A stretch of DNA of 64,000 bases from Roseivivax jejudonensis (GCF_900172265.1 NZ_FWFK01000004.1:495884-559883); one strand, 5' to 3'. Positions 41,053-50,161 are shown, counted from the stretch's first letter. Numbers and translations: made by a program. Notes: generated by a model from the sequence alone, not told the origin.

Positions 41053-43253
41053 TGCGGCTGTCCGTCTCTGCCGGCCCCGCCGCCCCGGCCCCGCCGGCCG
41101 GGGCGGCCGCCACGGGGCCCGACCTGATCGCCCCGCCCACCGTCTCGGGCAGCGCGGCGCAGGGCGCGGAGCTGCTGGCCGATCCCGGGACGTGGAGCGG
41201 GAGCGGCCAGATCGGCTTTGCCCTTCGCTGGATGCGCGACGGCCGCCCGATCCCGGGCGCCACGGGTCCGCGCCACGTGGTCGGGCCCGCGGATGCGGGC
41301 ACGCATGTCGCGTGCCTTGTCACCGCGACCGACGACACCGGCGCGCGCAGCGCGGTCAGCGCCGGTGTCACGATTCCGGCGGCGCTCGCGCCCGCGGCGC
41401 CCGCGCTCCTGCTGATGGTAGCGGGGCAGTCGAACGCGCGCACCGCCGGCGTGTCGGCGGCGACGCCGCCCGACGCCTATACCGACGGCACGCTCGGCGA
41501 CACGTGGATCCTGGTGCAAGGCACGGGCATCGCCGACGCGGCCTTCGCGCCCTACGACGTGACCGCCAACGCCGACCCCGACAACAGCGGGACGGCCTGG
41601 GGATCGGAGGCGGCGTTCGTTCACCGGATGCGCGAGGCCGGCGACGACCGGCCGGTCTACATCGTGAAGGAGGCGACGAACGGGCACAGCCTCGATTTTC
41701 ACTGGGATCCGGCGCGCACCGGCGCCGACTTCGCCCGGCTGGAGGACAAGGTGGCGCGGGCGCGGACGCTCGCGCCCGGCGGTCTGGCCGAGGTGCTGTT
41801 GTGGTGCCAGGGTGAGCAGGACGCCAACGATGAGGCGACGGCGGCCGCCTACGCGGCGAACCTGACCGCGTGGTTCGCGGCGCTCCGCGCGCGGGTCACG
41901 ACCGGGCTTGTCGTGGTGGAGCGGATACGGCCGCTCGGCTACGCGCCGGGCAACGTGGTCGACGACAGCGCAGGCTACCTGCGCGCGGCCGGGATCCGCG
42001 AGGCGCAGGTCGCTGTGCCGCTGGCCGACGGCACCGCGACCAGCGTGGACCTCGATTTCCTGCCGGCGACGTTTCCGTTCATCCATCCCGGTGCGGCGTG
42101 GACCGAGGGAAAGGGCGCGCGCGGTCACGCGGCCTGGACCGGCACCTACGACGCGACCTACGGCGCGATCACCGACACCGCGCCGGCGCCCTACACGTTT
42201 GCCGACCAGACCGACGTGCCGGTGGGCGCGGTCGCCGTGTCGGACGCCGTGGAGATCACCGGGCTGGGCCGGCGTGCGCCGGTCGAGATCACCGGCGGCG
42301 AGTGGCGCAGCCTCAACGCGCTCGACGGCGACAGCGTGGTCACCGACTGGACCGCCGGGCCGGGCCATATCGACACGTTCCGCAAGCTGCAGCTGCGCGC
42401 GACCGCTTCGGCGACGGCAGACACCGCGATCACCGTGGCGGTGAGCGTCGGCGGCGTGGGCGAAAGCTGGTCGGTGCGAACCGCCGCGACCGCGCAGAGC
42501 TACCGCGCGGAAACCGAGGCGTTCACCGCCGCGGCCGTGGCGCAGGGCGGGCAGAGCATCGTCGGTGCGCAGAAGGATGCGCTCGACGCCTTCTACGACA
42601 GCGCGGCGGCGGCGAGCTGGTGGCCCAAGGTGGCGCGGCTCTATTGCCGGCTGGCCGACGAGACGTCCTCGCTGCTGAACCTCGTCGACCAGACCCGCAT
42701 GGCCGACAATGGCGGGTCGAGCGCGTTCAACACGCCGATGACCTGGAGCGCGGCGACGGGCTGGACCGCGGCGGATGGCTCGCGCAGCGGCATCTCGCTG
42801 GACTTCGACCCCTCGGTGGGGTTCACGCACGACGATCACGGGATCGCCGTCTTCTTCGCCACGCTGAGCGACACTGCGGCGGCGTCGATCGACGACGGGG
42901 GTGTCGACGAATACTACCTCAGGGTGCTGTCCTCGGGATCCGCGCGCCTGCGCTGCGCCTCGGGCGGGAACGTGAACATCGCCGGGGTGTCGCCGGCGGC
43001 CGGAATGTGGGCGATGATGCGGACCGATGCCGCCACCATCGCGCTGCACGGGCCGGACGGGACGATCCGCGACGTGGCGTCGAACGCGATCTCGGGGCCG
43101 ACGGCGTCCTACCTCGCGCTCGGCAGCGTGGAGGCGCAGGTGTCCGATGCAGGGCACCTCGGCGCGGCGGTGTTCTACCGCGCGCTGACCGGGGCCGAGG
43201 CGCAGGATTTCGCCGCGACGGTCGCCGCGCTGCACGCGGCGTTCGCGCTGTGA
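41052..43253 (+). CDS. ghsB: GTA head-spike fibre with SGNH esterase domain (GhsB-like)
   Basis: A 733-residue protein. After an immunoglobulin-like Ala/Gly-rich N-terminal ~110 residues comes a sialate O-acetylesterase (SGNH) domain. It has LLLMVAGQSNART near residue 118, with Ser as nucleophile, LLWCQGEQDANDEA near 250 and DFLPATFPFIHPG near 335, where the Asp/His of the triad would fall. The C-terminal ~350 residues are beta-rich and probably form the receptor-binding fibre. No signal peptide and no anchor, as expected for a particle protein. In R. capsulatus the homologous fibre gene follows the base gene and binds the capsule. Deacetylation of acetylated capsule is an inference. Confidence 0.7.
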   Translation: MRLSVSAGPAAPAPPAGAAATGPDLIAPPTVSGSAAQGAELLADPGTWSGSGQIGFALRWMRDGRPIPGATGPRHVVGPADAGTHVACLVTATDDTGARSAVSAGVTIPAALAPAAPALLLMVAGQSNARTAGVSAATPPDAYTDGTLGDTWILVQGTGIADAAFAPYDVTANADPDNSGTAWGSEAAFVHRMREAGDDRPVYIVKEATNGHSLDFHWDPARTGADFARLEDKVARARTLAPGGLAEVLLWCQGEQDANDEATAAAYAANLTAWFAALRARVTTGLVVVERIRPLGYAPGNVVDDSAGYLRAAGIREAQVAVPLADGTATSVDLDFLPATFPFIHPGAAWTEGKGARGHAAWTGTYDATYGAITDTAPAPYTFADQTDVPVGAVAVSDAVEITGLGRRAPVEITGGEWRSLNALDGDSVVTDWTAGPGHIDTFRKLQLRATASATADTAITVAVSVGGVGESWSVRTAATAQSYRAETEAFTAAAVAQGGQSIVGAQKDALDAFYDSAAAASWWPKVARLYCRLADETSSLLNLVDQTRMADNGGSSAFNTPMTWSAATGWTAADGSRSGISLDFDPSVGFTHDDHGIAVFFATLSDTAAASIDDGGVDEYYLRVLSSGSARLRCASGGNVNIAGVSPAAGMWAMMRTDAATIALHGPDGTIRDVASNAISGPTASYLALGSVEAQVSDAGHLGAAVFYRALTGAEAQDFAATVAALHAAFAL

Positions 43254-43321
43254 GCGCGGCGCTTGACCGGGCCCGCGCCTGCGGTCAATCAGGATCAAGG
43301 GCGCACCCCTCGGGCGAGGCG

Positions 43322-44545
43322 ATGGACACCAGCGGATCCGACAGCGGCACAGCGACGATCCTGTGCATGAACGTCAAGTACTCGCCCAATCTCGGCGACG
43401 GGCTTCTTTCGGAATGCCTCGAGGCGGCGCTGATCGCGCGCGGGGCCGCACCGGGAACGACGTCGGCCGACCTCGCGGGGCGGCAGGCCTACGGCGAGGG
43501 CATGGCCGGGCGTGGTGCGGCGATGCGCGTGCTCGACGCGCTGCCGGGACCGGTGCGGCACCGCGCGGTGCGCGTGCCACTGGCGCTCAAGGCGCGGTCG
43601 AGCTGGGCGCCGCGATACCGCGCGGCTCTGGCGAGCGCGGACGCGGCGGTGATCGGCGGCGGCAACCTGTTGTCGGATCACGACCTGAACTTTCCGACGA
43701 AACTGGCGCTGGCGCTCGACGCCGCGCGCGCGGCTTGCGTGCCTGTCGCGCTCTATGCCTGCGGGATGGGCGCAGCGTGGAGCGCCGAGGGCGACCGGCG
43801 GCTGCGCCGCGCGCTCGCCGCCGGCGGGGTGCGGGCGGTGTTCCTGCGCGACGCGGCCTCCTGCGCGCGGTGGGACGCGCGGTTTGCCGACGTGACCGGC
43901 CTTCGGGCCGAGCGGGTGCGCGACCCGGGGCTCCTGGCCTGCGACACCTACGACGTGCCGGCGCGCGGCGCGCGCGACGTGCCGCATGTGGGCCTCGGCC
44001 TGATGAGCGACATCGCGATCCGCTATCACGCCGACACCCGCATCGGCGCCGCGGCGCTGCTGGACTGGTATGTCGGTGTGACGCGGGCGCTGGTGGCGCG
44101 CGGGGCGCGGGTGACGGCCTTTACCAACGGCGCGCCGGAGGACCGGGCCACGGCGGCGACGCTGCGCGCGCCGCTGACGGAGGCCGGGGCGATGGTCGCG
44201 CAGCCCGAGACGCCGGCGGCGCTGGCTGCGCTTCTGGCCGGGTGCGACGCACTGGCGGCGTTCCGCATGCACGCGGTGATCGGGGCGTATTCCTTCGGCG
44301 TGCCGGCGCTGGCGCTCGCGTGGGACGACAAGCTCGATGCGTTCATGGAGTCGGTCGAGCGCGCGGACTGGATGGCGGACGCGGCGACGCTGCCGCCGGA
44401 GGCGGTGGCCGACCGGCTGATCCGCGCGGCGGCGGAGGGCGTGCCGGCGGCCACCCATCGCGCCGTGATCGATGCCGCGCGTTCGGATGTCGGGCGGCTC
44501 TACGCCGCGATCGGTGCGCCCTTGCGGCGCAGCGCGGCGTCGTAG
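43322..44545 (+). CDS. Polysaccharide pyruvyl transferase family protein
   Basis: A 407-residue protein with the pyruvyl-transferase (WcaK/CsaB-type) fold. It has ILCMNVKYSPNLGDGLLSEC at residues 13-32, AAVIGGGNLLSDHD near 109, then GMGAAWSAEG, and near 318 AFRMHAVIGAYSFGVPALAL. Members add ketal-linked pyruvate from phosphoenolpyruvate to exopolysaccharide sugars; some homologues are glycosyltransferase-like. GCGAGG precedes the ATG. In R. capsulatus the gene next to the spike fibre (rcc01081) is also a capsule gene needed for GTA adsorption; I cannot confirm orthology here. The 3' end overlaps the next, antisense gene by 46 bases. Confidence 0.82.
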   Translation: MDTSGSDSGTATILCMNVKYSPNLGDGLLSECLEAALIARGAAPGTTSADLAGRQAYGEGMAGRGAAMRVLDALPGPVRHRAVRVPLALKARSSWAPRYRAALASADAAVIGGGNLLSDHDLNFPTKLALALDAARAACVPVALYACGMGAAWSAEGDRRLRRALAAGGVRAVFLRDAASCARWDARFADVTGLRAERVRDPGLLACDTYDVPARGARDVPHVGLGLMSDIAIRYHADTRIGAAALLDWYVGVTRALVARGARVTAFTNGAPEDRATAATLRAPLTEAGAMVAQPETPAALAALLAGCDALAAFRMHAVIGAYSFGVPALALAWDDKLDAFMESVERADWMADAATLPPEAVADRLIRAAAEGVPAATHRAVIDAARSDVGRLYAAIGAPLRRSAAS

Positions 44546-45741
44546 AGGGCCAGCATGTCGTCGATCCAGCCCTCGGGCGAGGCGCAGAGCCCGGCGGTTC
44601 CGGCGGCGCCGCGCCGGCTCATCGACGCGATCTCGGCGGGTTCCATCGCGTCGAACCCGGCGAGGAGATCGGCAAAGCCGTCCGCGTCGCGCGGGTCGCA
44701 GGCATAGCCGAGGCCACGTTCGGCGATCTCGGCGGCCAGGAGCGCGCTGCGCGACAGGATCACCGGAAGGCCGGAGAGCGACGCCTCGGCCGCGACGAGG
44801 CCGAAGGGTTCGGGGTATCGCGAGGGCATCACCAGCGCGCGCGCCTGCCGCGCCTCGGCCGCGATCGCCGGGCGGCTCAGCCAGCCGGTGAAGCGCACCT
44901 GCGGATGGGCGGCGGCGAGCCGGTCGCGGAGGGGGCCGTCGCCGACCACGGTCAGCGGCACGCCCGCGCGGGCGGCGGCGCGGATCAGGTCCTCGATGCC
45001 CTTTTCCGCCTCCACGCGCCCGATGAAGAGCAGGCCGCGGTTGTCCTCGGCGCGCACCCTTTCGGGCACGAGCGCGGTGGCCGGGTTGCGCAGCGTCCGC
45101 AGGTGCGCGGCGGGGTAGCCCGAGCGTTCGAGATACGGGGCCATGCCGGGATGGATCATCAGGATTCCGCCCCACGCCGCGTCCTTCGGCAACGTCCGTG
45201 CGAGGATCATCTGCCGCGTCACGCGCCAGCCCTTCTGGGCGTAGTTGCGCTTGTCGCACTGGGTGCCGAGGCAGGACATCGACAGCGGGACGCGGTCGCA
45301 GGGCCGCATGGCGCGATAGTCCATGAAGCCGCCGTTGGGACAGCCGAGAAAGAAGTCGTGCGCGTGGATGAAGACGCGCGGGGCCACCGGTGCCAGCGGC
45401 GCGAAGACCGCGGCGGTCAACGTCTTGGACCACGAGTGGACGTGGTAGACCGTGTCGGGCGTGTCGTGCCGCGCGATCGTCCGGGCCACGGTGTCGGCCA
45501 CCTGCCGGTTGTAGAGCCCGCGCGTCGCGGCGACGCGGCGCGGCGCCTTCATCAGCGGGGCCGCCCCGACATGGCGGTGCGCGACGCCGGCGGCGGCAAG
45601 CTCGGGGTTGGGCAGGTCGTCGGCGGCGAGGAAGACCGTCTCGATCCCGCGCGCCGCGAGGTTCTTGGCCTGAAGCAGCGCGAGGCCCGTGGCGCCGCCG
45701 CGCGCGACACTGGCATCGTTGAGAATGACGACCCTGGGCAT
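44500..45741 (-). CDS. Glycosyltransferase family 4
   Basis: A 413-residue GT-B enzyme. It starts VVILNDASVARGGATGLALL, with HDFFLGCPNGGFMDY near residue 127 and a Cys-rich segment (CDRVPLSMSCLGTQCDKRNY) between the domains. The donor site has LLFIGRVEAEKGIEDLIRAA near 230 and PSRYPEPFGLVAAEASLSGL near 305, the retaining-GT E-x7-E pattern. Sugar unknown. GGAGAG lies before the ATG. Last gene of a minus-strand unit (glycosyltransferase, flavoprotein, glycosidase, glycosyltransferase). Confidence 0.92.
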   Translation of the reverse strand: MPRVVILNDASVARGGATGLALLQAKNLAARGIETVFLAADDLPNPELAAAGVAHRHVGAAPLMKAPRRVAATRGLYNRQVADTVARTIARHDTPDTVYHVHSWSKTLTAAVFAPLAPVAPRVFIHAHDFFLGCPNGGFMDYRAMRPCDRVPLSMSCLGTQCDKRNYAQKGWRVTRQMILARTLPKDAAWGGILMIHPGMAPYLERSGYPAAHLRTLRNPATALVPERVRAEDNRGLLFIGRVEAEKGIEDLIRAAARAGVPLTVVGDGPLRDRLAAAHPQVRFTGWLSRPAIAAEARQARALVMPSRYPEPFGLVAAEASLSGLPVILSRSALLAAEIAERGLGYACDPRDADGFADLLAGFDAMEPAEIASMSRRGAAGTAGLCASPEGWIDDMLALYDAALRRKGAPIAA

Positions 45742-45818
45742 GGCGCGCTCTCCGCCTCAAGTTGTGCTGCACCGCGGAGTTTGCCGCGCGCAGGTGGAAT
45801 TGCAAGCGCGACCGCGCG

Positions 45819-47483
45819 TTAGGGCGCCCGCAATGTGATGCGAAAGCGCGTCACGTCGCCGGTGGCGTCCGCGTTCGGGCCGACGCTGAGCTCGAGCACG
45901 TCGCCGGGGGCGAGCGAAAGCCCGCGGCGCGCCACCTTGATTGGATGCGTGCCGGACTGCGCCGCAAGCGCGGCACCGTTGAGTGTGACCGACACCGAGA
46001 TGCCGTCGGTGGTGCCGGCGCCGGGCGCGAAGGACGCGTCGAGGTCGATGACCTGCGCCGTCGGCGCGACGTAGCGATGCACGATATGCACCGGACGGCC
46101 GGCCCAGACACCGGGGCGCAGCGTGTCGGCGGCGAGCCGGATCCGGCCCAGCGCGGGCGCGCCCAGATGCGGCGTCCATGGCGCGGCCGGAGCCTGCTGC
46201 CCGGGCATGAGGCGCAGGGGATGGTCGCGGTCGCCGTGCCGGGCGAGCCGGTCGAACGGGTCGCCGGGCCGGGCGCCGGTGGCCTCCGGGTAGGTGAACT
46301 GATCGAAGCTGTCGGCGATCACGCCGTCGGGGCCGAGGGCCGGCGGCGCGGCGTCGTCCGGCCCGATGACGATGACCGGGCGGTCGGGGGACAGCAGCAG
46401 CGGCGGCGGCAGGTCGCGCCCTTCGGCATCGACGGCGCGCGCGCCGGGGGGCAGCGTCACGCCGCGCCGCGCGCCCCACAGCACATGCGTGCCGCCGGCG
46501 AACCGGCAGCCGTAGCCGAAGGGATCGGGCGCGGCGTCGACGACCGCGCGCCGCTCCATCCGTGCGGCGATCAGGCGCCACGCCCGCCCGGCCGGGGTGA
46601 TCCGGCCGTCCGGCGTGAAGAGCGGCACGTAGCCGTCGCCGCGGTCGTTCAGCGGATACCACACCGCGCGCGACACGCCGGCCAGCGCCATCTGGCAATA
46701 CATCCTGACCGCATAGGATGCCGACCCGGCGCGATCGGTGGTCCCGAACTCGGTGATCTCGATCGGCATCTCCGCGATGGCGGGCCGGCGGCGCAGCACC
46801 GCGATCTGGCGCGCGAGCTGCTCGGGCGCGGTCGAATAGGGATGGAGCGCGAGCGTGTCCATGTGGTCGGCGGCCCCGGCGGCGAGCAGCGCGTCGAGAT
46901 AGGCGCCGGGCAGCGAGTGGAGCGCACCGCCGGAGATGCGGATCCCGGGCCGCGCGGCGCGCGCGGCCCCGGACGCCGCGCGCAGGAGCGGGACATAGGC
47001 GCGAGCCCGCGCCTCGGGCGTCATGTCCTTCAGCGGACCGCGCACGAAGTTGGTGCCGTTGAACTCGTTGCCGATCTCGAGCGAGTCGACATTCGGAAAG
47101 CGTCGCACCAGGGCGCCGGCGAAGGCGCCGAAGGCCGCGACCGCCGCGTCGGAGTGCGGGGTGTCGCCGCCATCGTAGAGCGGATTGCCCCAGTTCAGGA
47201 CGATCGACAGGCGACTGTCGCCCAGCGCGTCGGGAAAGCGCTGGCGCGGGCCGTCGAACACGTAGGTGCCGGGCGCGCGTTCGGCCCGGGCCCAGACCAT
47301 GCCGTCGCGCAGGTCGCGCACGCCGAGGGCGCGCGCGCCGTCGAGCGTGCCGGGCCGGCGCCCCTGCGAGAGGTTCGAGGCCGCGGCGAGCGCGGGGCCG
47401 ACGGGCTCTGCCTGCGGGGCGGAGGGCGGCAGGAGCGCGAGGACCGCGAGCGGCAGGAGACCCGGGAGCACCCAGCGGCGCAT
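45819..47483 (-). CDS. Secreted clan-A glycoside hydrolase (PslG-like)
   Basis: A 554-residue exported protein with a signal peptide (WVLPGLLPLAVLALLPPSA). The TIM-barrel part has acid/base Glu in SLEIGNEFNGTNF near residue 139 and the nucleophile Glu in PIEITEFGTTDRAG near 243, a spacing typical of GH39/GH5-type clan-A enzymes. The C-terminal ~150 residues are beta-sandwich-like (VSVTLNGAALAAQSG). PslG of Pseudomonas, an endoglycosidase in a comparable exopolysaccharide operon, is the nearest model I know; substrate and family number need a search. It probably trims or releases the polymer. GGAGGGG precedes the start. Confidence 0.8.
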   Translation of the reverse strand: MRRWVLPGLLPLAVLALLPPSAPQAEPVGPALAAASNLSQGRRPGTLDGARALGVRDLRDGMVWARAERAPGTYVFDGPRQRFPDALGDSRLSIVLNWGNPLYDGGDTPHSDAAVAAFGAFAGALVRRFPNVDSLEIGNEFNGTNFVRGPLKDMTPEARARAYVPLLRAASGAARAARPGIRISGGALHSLPGAYLDALLAAGAADHMDTLALHPYSTAPEQLARQIAVLRRRPAIAEMPIEITEFGTTDRAGSASYAVRMYCQMALAGVSRAVWYPLNDRGDGYVPLFTPDGRITPAGRAWRLIAARMERRAVVDAAPDPFGYGCRFAGGTHVLWGARRGVTLPPGARAVDAEGRDLPPPLLLSPDRPVIVIGPDDAAPPALGPDGVIADSFDQFTYPEATGARPGDPFDRLARHGDRDHPLRLMPGQQAPAAPWTPHLGAPALGRIRLAADTLRPGVWAGRPVHIVHRYVAPTAQVIDLDASFAPGAGTTDGISVSVTLNGAALAAQSGTHPIKVARRGLSLAPGDVLELSVGPNADATGDVTRFRITLRAP

Positions 47484-47487
47484 CGCC

Positions 47488-48903
47488 CTACCCCTCCACC
47501 GGCCGGGGCCGCACCGCGCCCGCGGCCAGCGGCCGCGCAGACGGTGGCGCGGGTGGCGCGCCCTCGGCCCCGGGCAGGCCGGCTGCGGCGAGTTCCTCGC
47601 CCACGCGGGCGATCACGCCGGAGGCGGTGGGCAGGTATTCGAACCGGCCCTGCCGCCCCGCGGTGACGATGCCCGCGGCCTGCAGGCGGTCGAGCACCTC
47701 GGCGACCCGCGCTGCGTGACCGGGCGCGTAGAGCGGGTAGGCCGACGGGGTCAGCGCGTGCCCCTCGAGCCGGAGACCGTCGGCCAGCGCGAGGGTGCCG
47801 AGATGGGTGGCCAGATCCGCGAACGCGTCCTCCGGATCGGCGCGGGCGCCGGGCGGAAGCGTCACCTCCACGCTGAAATGCGCGCGGGGCGCGCCGGTGT
47901 CGGGATAGAGGCGCGAGTGGATCGTCGCCCGCTTCCACCGGCCATCCTCGTGGAAGTTGAAGAGCACGTTGCCGATGTCGGGCGACAGCCACCGCGCCGA
48001 GACGAAGAGCGTCATCAGGTCGATCGAGGCGAGGCCCGAGGGCGTGCCGAAAACCGCGCGGTGGGTGGTGTCGAGCGGGATCGTGGCGGCCACCGCGCCG
48101 ACGCGCCGCGTGCCGGCGGCGGTGCCGACCGAAAAGCCTTCGCCGTCGGCCGCGATGCGCGTGACCGGTTCGTTCAGCGCGACCTCCACACCGCTTGCCT
48201 CCAGCGCCACGCGGATGGGGGCGAAGAGCGCGTCCATGCCCGCGCGCGGCCGTACGCGCAGGGGTGGGGCCACGGGGGCGGGATCGCCGCGGGAGAGCGC
48301 GCCGATCGCCCGGCGCAGGAGCGCCGCGGGGCGCGTCGCACGCTCCACGAGGCCCATGCGGCGCTGGAAGAACGCCTCGTCGATCTGGGTCGCCGGGACG
48401 TGGTGGAAGCGCTCCACGTAGGCGCGGAGCCCGGAGCGCGCGTAGAGCGTCGGCCCGAGGCGCGCGCGGCAGATGCCGTCGAGCGTGCCGTCGCGCGGGT
48501 GACGGAGACGGCCGGTCAGAAGCTCCGCCGCGACGCGCAGGCGCAGGCCGAGGGGCCAGCCCATCAGTTCGCGCCCGGCGATCATGTAGGGCTCGACCCG
48601 GCCGGAGGGCACGATGCGGCGGCCGACGCGGCGCACCTCGGGGCAGCTCTCCGCAAGGCCCGGCGCGAGGGCGAAGAGGCGGGCCGCGGGTTCGTAGAAG
48701 ATGCTGCCGGTGTCGAAGCTGTAGGGCCCGATATCGACGGAGCGGTGCGCGCCGCCGAGCCGCTGCGATGCCTCGATCAGCGTGACCCGGCGACCGGCCT
48801 CGGCGAGGCGCCGCGCGGCGCAGAGCCCGGCGATGCCGCCGCCGAGGACGGCGACGGCCCGGGACGGTGCGCGCCTCAGCGCAGGCGTTCGGATCGTGTC
48901 CAG
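47488..48903 (-). CDS. FAD-dependent oxidoreductase/UDP-galactopyranose-mutase-like protein
   Basis: A flavoprotein of about 471 residues. The N-terminal dinucleotide-binding motif AVAVLGGGIAGLCAARRLAE and the acidic LIEASQRLGGAHRS (contacts FAD ribose) fit the protoporphyrinogen-oxidase/UGM/amine-oxidase group. In surface-polysaccharide clusters such proteins often isomerise or oxidise nucleotide sugars. The region has no ATG, GTG or TTG between the upstream gene's stop and the GxGxxG motif. A CTG at 48903 preceded by AAGGAG eight bases upstream is the best start; a start inside the upstream gene is possible but less likely. Four bases separate its stop from the glycosidase gene. Confidence 0.78.
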   Translation of the reverse strand: MDTIRTPALRRAPSRAVAVLGGGIAGLCAARRLAEAGRRVTLIEASQRLGGAHRSVDIGPYSFDTGSIFYEPAARLFALAPGLAESCPEVRRVGRRIVPSGRVEPYMIAGRELMGWPLGLRLRVAAELLTGRLRHPRDGTLDGICRARLGPTLYARSGLRAYVERFHHVPATQIDEAFFQRRMGLVERATRPAALLRRAIGALSRGDPAPVAPPLRVRPRAGMDALFAPIRVALEASGVEVALNEPVTRIAADGEGFSVGTAAGTRRVGAVAATIPLDTTHRAVFGTPSGLASIDLMTLFVSARWLSPDIGNVLFNFHEDGRWKRATIHSRLYPDTGAPRAHFSVEVTLPPGARADPEDAFADLATHLGTLALADGLRLEGHALTPSAYPLYAPGHAARVAEVLDRLQAAGIVTAGRQGRFEYLPTASGVIARVGEELAAAGLPGAEGAPPAPPSARPLAAGAVRPRPVEG

Positions 48904-48963
48904 CGTGCCGGCTCCTTCCGCGCCGTCGGGATCGCGGCGCCACGCGCCCGTTGTCGCGCCGCG

Positions 48964-48971
48964 ATGGTTAA
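48964..48971 (-). promoter_or_regulatory. CtrA-type half-site upstream of the flavoprotein
   Basis: On the minus strand TTAACCAT, an exact CtrA half-site, lies in the 91-base gap before the flavoprotein gene. Inferred regulation. Confidence 0.35.
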
Positions 48972-48994
48972 GGAGTGGTGAATGCCGCCCCCGG

Positions 48995-50161
48995 TCACGG
49001 CCGGGCTCCGGTGTCGAGAAGCGGCGCGAGCACCGACCACAGCCTGTCGCCGGCGGCGCGCCAGCCGAGCCCGGCGGCCCGCGCCGCGCCGCGCCGGCGC
49101 AGGTCGGCGGCGAGCGCCTCGTCTTCGGCGACGCGGACGAGGGCGTCGCGCCAGGCCCCGGTGTCCTCGGGATCGATGAGGAGCGCGCCGTCGCCGCAGA
49201 TCTCGGGCATCGCCCCGGCGGATGCGGCGACGACCGGCGTGCCGCAGTGCATCGCCTCGACCGGCGGCAGGCCGAAGCCCTCGGTTCGCGAGGGAAAGGC
49301 GAAGAGCCGCGCGCCGGCATAGAGCGCGCGCAACGCGCCGTCGCTGACGAAGCCGGTGAAGATCGCGCCGGGCGGCGGGGTCATCCCGGCCCGCCGGTAG
49401 GCGTCCGCCGCCGGGCCGCCGGCCACGACGAGGCGCAGCCCCGGCACCGGCGCGTCGCGCAGCGCGTCGAAGACCCGGCCGACATTCTTGTAGCCCTTGG
49501 TCGAGCCGATCACGAGGAGGTAGCCGCCCGCCGACAGGCCCAGCCGCGGCAGGATGTCGGGATCGGGCGCGACCCGCAGGATATGGTCGGTGCCGTTGCG
49601 CACCACGTCGATGCGGCCCGGCGGCGCGACGCCGTGGTCCGCCAGAGAGCGGCGCGCGAAGTCCGACACGGTCAGGACGCGCCGGGCGCGGCGGCCGATC
49701 AGCGGCAGGAGCGCGCGATACGCGGCGGCCTGCCGCCCGGTGAAATCCTCGGGAAAGAGGAACGTCTGCGCATCGTGGATCATCACCACCGAATTGCCGT
49801 GCAGCACCGGCCCGAGGTTGCAGAAGTTCACCAGAAGCGCGCCGCGCGCGATGCGCGGCAGGCTCAGCATCTCCCACCCCTGCCCGGTGCCGAAGGCGCC
49901 GGGCGCGACGCGCGCGCGCAGGTGCGGAAAGGCCGGATCGTGGGGCACGGCGCGCGGCGCCACGATCTCGGCCCCGTGGGCGGCGCCCGCGCGGGCGATA
50001 AGCGCGTCGGCGTAATGCGCGGCGGTGCGGTGCACGCCGTTGAGCCCGGCACCGAGGAACTTGCCGTTGATCACGAGCCGCGCCGCGTTGGCGGGCGCCT
50101 CTGGTCGCCCGTCCCGCGGGGCGGATCGGGACACGCTCGGGGTGGTGAGGGTCGAGGACAT
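48995..50161 (-). CDS. Glycosyltransferase family 4
   Basis: A 388-residue GT-B enzyme. KFLGAGLNGVHRTAAHYADA near residue 34, MIHDAQTFLFPEDFTGRQAA near 125 and RVLTVSDFARRSL near 160 form the acceptor half. LVIGSTKGYKNVGRVFDAL near 214 and FPSRTEGFGLPPVEAMHCGT near 293 form the donor half with the E-x7-E-like motif. The sugar is not predictable. GGAGAGG lies well placed before ATG 50161. First gene of the minus-strand unit that runs to 44500. Confidence 0.92.
   Translation of the reverse strand: MSSTLTTPSVSRSAPRDGRPEAPANAARLVINGKFLGAGLNGVHRTAAHYADALIARAGAAHGAEIVAPRAVPHDPAFPHLRARVAPGAFGTGQGWEMLSLPRIARGALLVNFCNLGPVLHGNSVVMIHDAQTFLFPEDFTGRQAAAYRALLPLIGRRARRVLTVSDFARRSLADHGVAPPGRIDVVRNGTDHILRVAPDPDILPRLGLSAGGYLLVIGSTKGYKNVGRVFDALRDAPVPGLRLVVAGGPAADAYRRAGMTPPPGAIFTGFVSDGALRALYAGARLFAFPSRTEGFGLPPVEAMHCGTPVVAASAGAMPEICGDGALLIDPEDTGAWRDALVRVAEDEALAADLRRRGAARAAGLGWRAAGDRLWSVLAPLLDTGARP

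Noticed and set aside
41870..43321. Upstream extension of the pyruvyl transferase frame through the spike fibre gene
   Set aside because: Composition is of shadow type and the spike fibre occupies this stretch in another frame; conserved pyruvyl transferase sequence begins at the ATG at 43322.
43363..45822. Plus-strand open frame over the pyruvyl transferase and opposite the glycosyltransferase
   Set aside because: Low-complexity Ala/Gly/Arg product, no homology recognised, and both underlying genes are well supported.
47488..48994. Frameshift or pseudogene for the flavoprotein
   Set aside because: The frame is open over its full length and motifs are intact; only the start codon is unusual.
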